Virus record (IMG/VR): IMGVR_UViG_3300032236_001859
Span: 62,001-126,000 of that record
DNA: 64,000 bases
Direction: 5' to 3' (one strand)
Source: a virus
Positions 62,656 through 64,000 of this stretch are shown piece by piece. The notes beneath the pieces are model-generated. The model was not told the origin of the DNA. It made no database searches and was given only the letters and a program-made list of their open reading frames with translations. Position 1 is the stretch's first letter; each line of letters begins with the position of its first letter. The position numbers and the translations under genes were made by a program.

Positions 62656-63582
62656 CTACCAGGCCCAGAGCGTGGTCAGCGGGTTGAGATGAATGATGAC
62701 TTCACCGGCGTCACGCAGTGCGCTCGGGTTGGCTTCTCGCGTGATCTCAATGGTGAATCCCCTGGATTCCTTGTCACCGTCTTCGTCGTCAACAATGGGC
62801 ATCCAGTTCGGGATCGAGTTCACTGGGGTGGCCCCAGGAAAATAGGTCCATCTCGATTTTTCATAGGCGCTGCCACGTGGGCCGCCTACTGTATCCACAC
62901 GTGTCACCGTGTAGGGGTGATAGGGGTTGCAGTAGGCATCATAGATCACGGAGGCCCCCGCGGGGTGATAGCCCGCAGTGGTCCCGAATCGAGATCTCAC
63001 GACCTGGATCTGATGCCCGGATACCGCGATAACCTTCACGGCTTCATAGCCCACAACGGCGTAGTTTCCAATGATAAACAGCCCGTTCACTGGTGCCGTA
63101 AAGTTGAACACGGTATCTGAGGGTAGAATAGTTCCGGAGAGAATACGATTTCCCAACGGGGCGGCGTGGAGGACCCCAATGGAACGATGGTTGGTTTCAT
63201 CCCCGGGGCGCCGGTAGTGAATGTTAAGTTGACGGACAACATCAGAGATTCGAGTCGGCATCCGTGGCCAGACATCAACGGGATATGCGGGGTCACTCCC
63301 AGTATTGATGTCCGAGTATCCCCAGGATCTGGAATCGTCATCCCACTTCATCATGGCCAGTGAAATCGTCTCCGCACCCAGGGGTTGCGGGAAGCATGCC
63401 GCAGGGATCGAGATGTCGTGTGAAATGTTGACATCGGCGCCAATGGCGTCACGGAAGCCCTCGGGGAGCACGATATCAAGGGTTCCGCAATACTGCACTT
63501 CAGGGGGCTCCGTGAGGGGAAGGCCAGCAAATGTGGCGTTATCGGTAAGCGGGAGGGCTCCGGGTATAATGTTCATGGCCAT
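62656..63582 (-). CDS. Virion protein, 308 aa (paralogue of gene at 60994)
   Basis: ATG 63582; its start lies one base after the stop of the upstream gene. The N-terminus is Pro-rich (NIIPGALPLTDNATFAGLPL). About residues 165-205 carry LFIIGNYAVVGYEAVKVIAV followed by SRFGTTAGYHPAGASVIY, the GTT...H..GA block shared with its neighbours. The C-terminal block WTYFPGATPVNSIPNWMPIV is shared with the gene at 60994. Duplication and domain shuffling within this cluster are likely. Putative surface or fibre-adaptor protein. Confidence 0.6.
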   Translation of the reverse strand: MAMNIIPGALPLTDNATFAGLPLTEPPEVQYCGTLDIVLPEGFRDAIGADVNISHDISIPAACFPQPLGAETISLAMMKWDDDSRSWGYSDINTGSDPAYPVDVWPRMPTRISDVVRQLNIHYRRPGDETNHRSIGVLHAAPLGNRILSGTILPSDTVFNFTAPVNGLFIIGNYAVVGYEAVKVIAVSGHQIQVVRSRFGTTAGYHPAGASVIYDAYCNPYHPYTVTRVDTVGGPRGSAYEKSRWTYFPGATPVNSIPNWMPIVDDEDGDKESRGFTIEITREANPSALRDAGEVIIHLNPLTTLWAW

Positions 63583-63583
63583 G

Positions 63584-64000
63584 TCAGGGCCCCATGTTCA
63601 GCACGCGGGTCACCGACACCAGGGTTTCAGAAAGAGGCGTGGAATCCACGGGTGCCCAGGCATAGGTCAGGGTGAGCACGGCACCATCACGAATCCTCGT
63701 GATCTGCTTGGTGTGGACCATCCCACTTGGCAGCCAGGTATAGGAAATAACGAATAGTGTTGCCGTCTTAGTGGAATCCGAGTAATGCGTCTTCGTGAGG
63801 AGATCACCGGTGACGGCATCCCAGGTGTACTCAGTATAATAGGCCTGGTTGTCAACCTCGAACTCGATCTCTAACCCGATTTGATCGCAGCAATCACCGC
63901 TTGGTGTGGGCCCCGGACCCCCAGAGGTCGCCCCCGGAGAGTAAGTCAGGACGCCCTTAATAGCCGTGATCTCACGAGGAGTCTGGGAATCGAAAACCCC
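63584..64000 (-). CDS. Partial virion protein (5' end outside window)
   Basis: A minus-strand frame is open from the right window edge to a TGA at 63584 (138 codons visible). The piece reads GVFDSQTPREITAIKGVLTY onward, then ITRIRDGAVLTLTYAWAPVD, and ends LNMGP. A CCDQIG pair is present. Strands alternate with turns, as in the surrounding beta-rich virion proteins. The stop lies one base from the start of the next gene, as expected within this operon. No family can be given from the fragment. Confidence 0.65.
   Translation of the reverse strand, partial: GVFDSQTPREITAIKGVLTYSPGATSGGPGPTPSGDCCDQIGLEIEFEVDNQAYYTEYTWDAVTGDLLTKTHYSDSTKTATLFVISYTWLPSGMVHTKQITRIRDGAVLTLTYAWAPVDSTPLSETLVSVTRVLNMGP

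Noticed and set aside
1-64000. tRNA genes
   Set aside because: No cloverleaf with TTCGANTC-type arm and matching acceptor stem was found by reading.

Overview
The window is part of the genome of a contractile-tailed (myovirus-type) double-stranded DNA phage. It carries a terminase large subunit, tail sheath, tail tube, tape measure protein, a frameshifted tail assembly chaperone pair, a beta-helical baseplate spike, a baseplate J-like protein and a large set of receptor-binding and adhesin-like proteins. GC is moderately high by eye. Nearly all genes lie on the minus strand, often with 4-base ATGA/GTGA or TGATG overlaps. Neither the host nor a close relative can be named from the sequence alone. 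No portal, capsid or protease gene is recognisable, so the head module is outside the window or unrecognised. More than 50 kb of tail and adhesion genes suggests a large genome.

Layout: (1) 1-8.3 kb holds small, mostly unknown genes on the minus strand, separated by strong intrinsic terminators, plus TerL on the plus strand and a degenerate RNase H-like gene. (2) 8.2-8.83 kb has no convincing gene and is packed with hairpins and repeats, one set of which could form alternative structures. (3) 8.8-13.7 kb has a primase-like zinc-finger protein (minus) diverging from two plus-strand genes of unknown role. (4) 13.7-20.3 kb has three small genes, a Cys-containing protein and a tandem family of five related proteins with a YPF-type N-terminus. 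(5) 20.3-36.8 kb is the tail core, read right to left: tube, spike, chaperone with frameshift, tape measure, hub-region proteins, a sigma-70-like protein, baseplate wedge/J proteins and a fibre-like protein. (6) 36.8-43.8 kb has sheath, tail completion/neck proteins and an Ig-like-repeat protein. (7) 43.9-56.8 kb has four collagen-like fibre genes, one ending in a long RCC1-like propeller and one carrying a His-Ser-Gly repeat. (8) 56.8-64 kb has further adhesin-like proteins and one membrane-anchored coiled-coil protein. Both window edges cut a gene.

How the genes fit together: tube and sheath form the contractile tail, the tape measure with its chaperones sets its length, and the spike, hub and J proteins form the baseplate. 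The collagen-like fibres and YPF-family proteins probably decorate it for host recognition. Most unusual are the sigma-70-like gene inside the baseplate operon, which overlaps the preceding gene by about 314 bases, and a block at 27.3-32.7 kb whose composition differs from the rest, suggesting exchange of a tail cassette.
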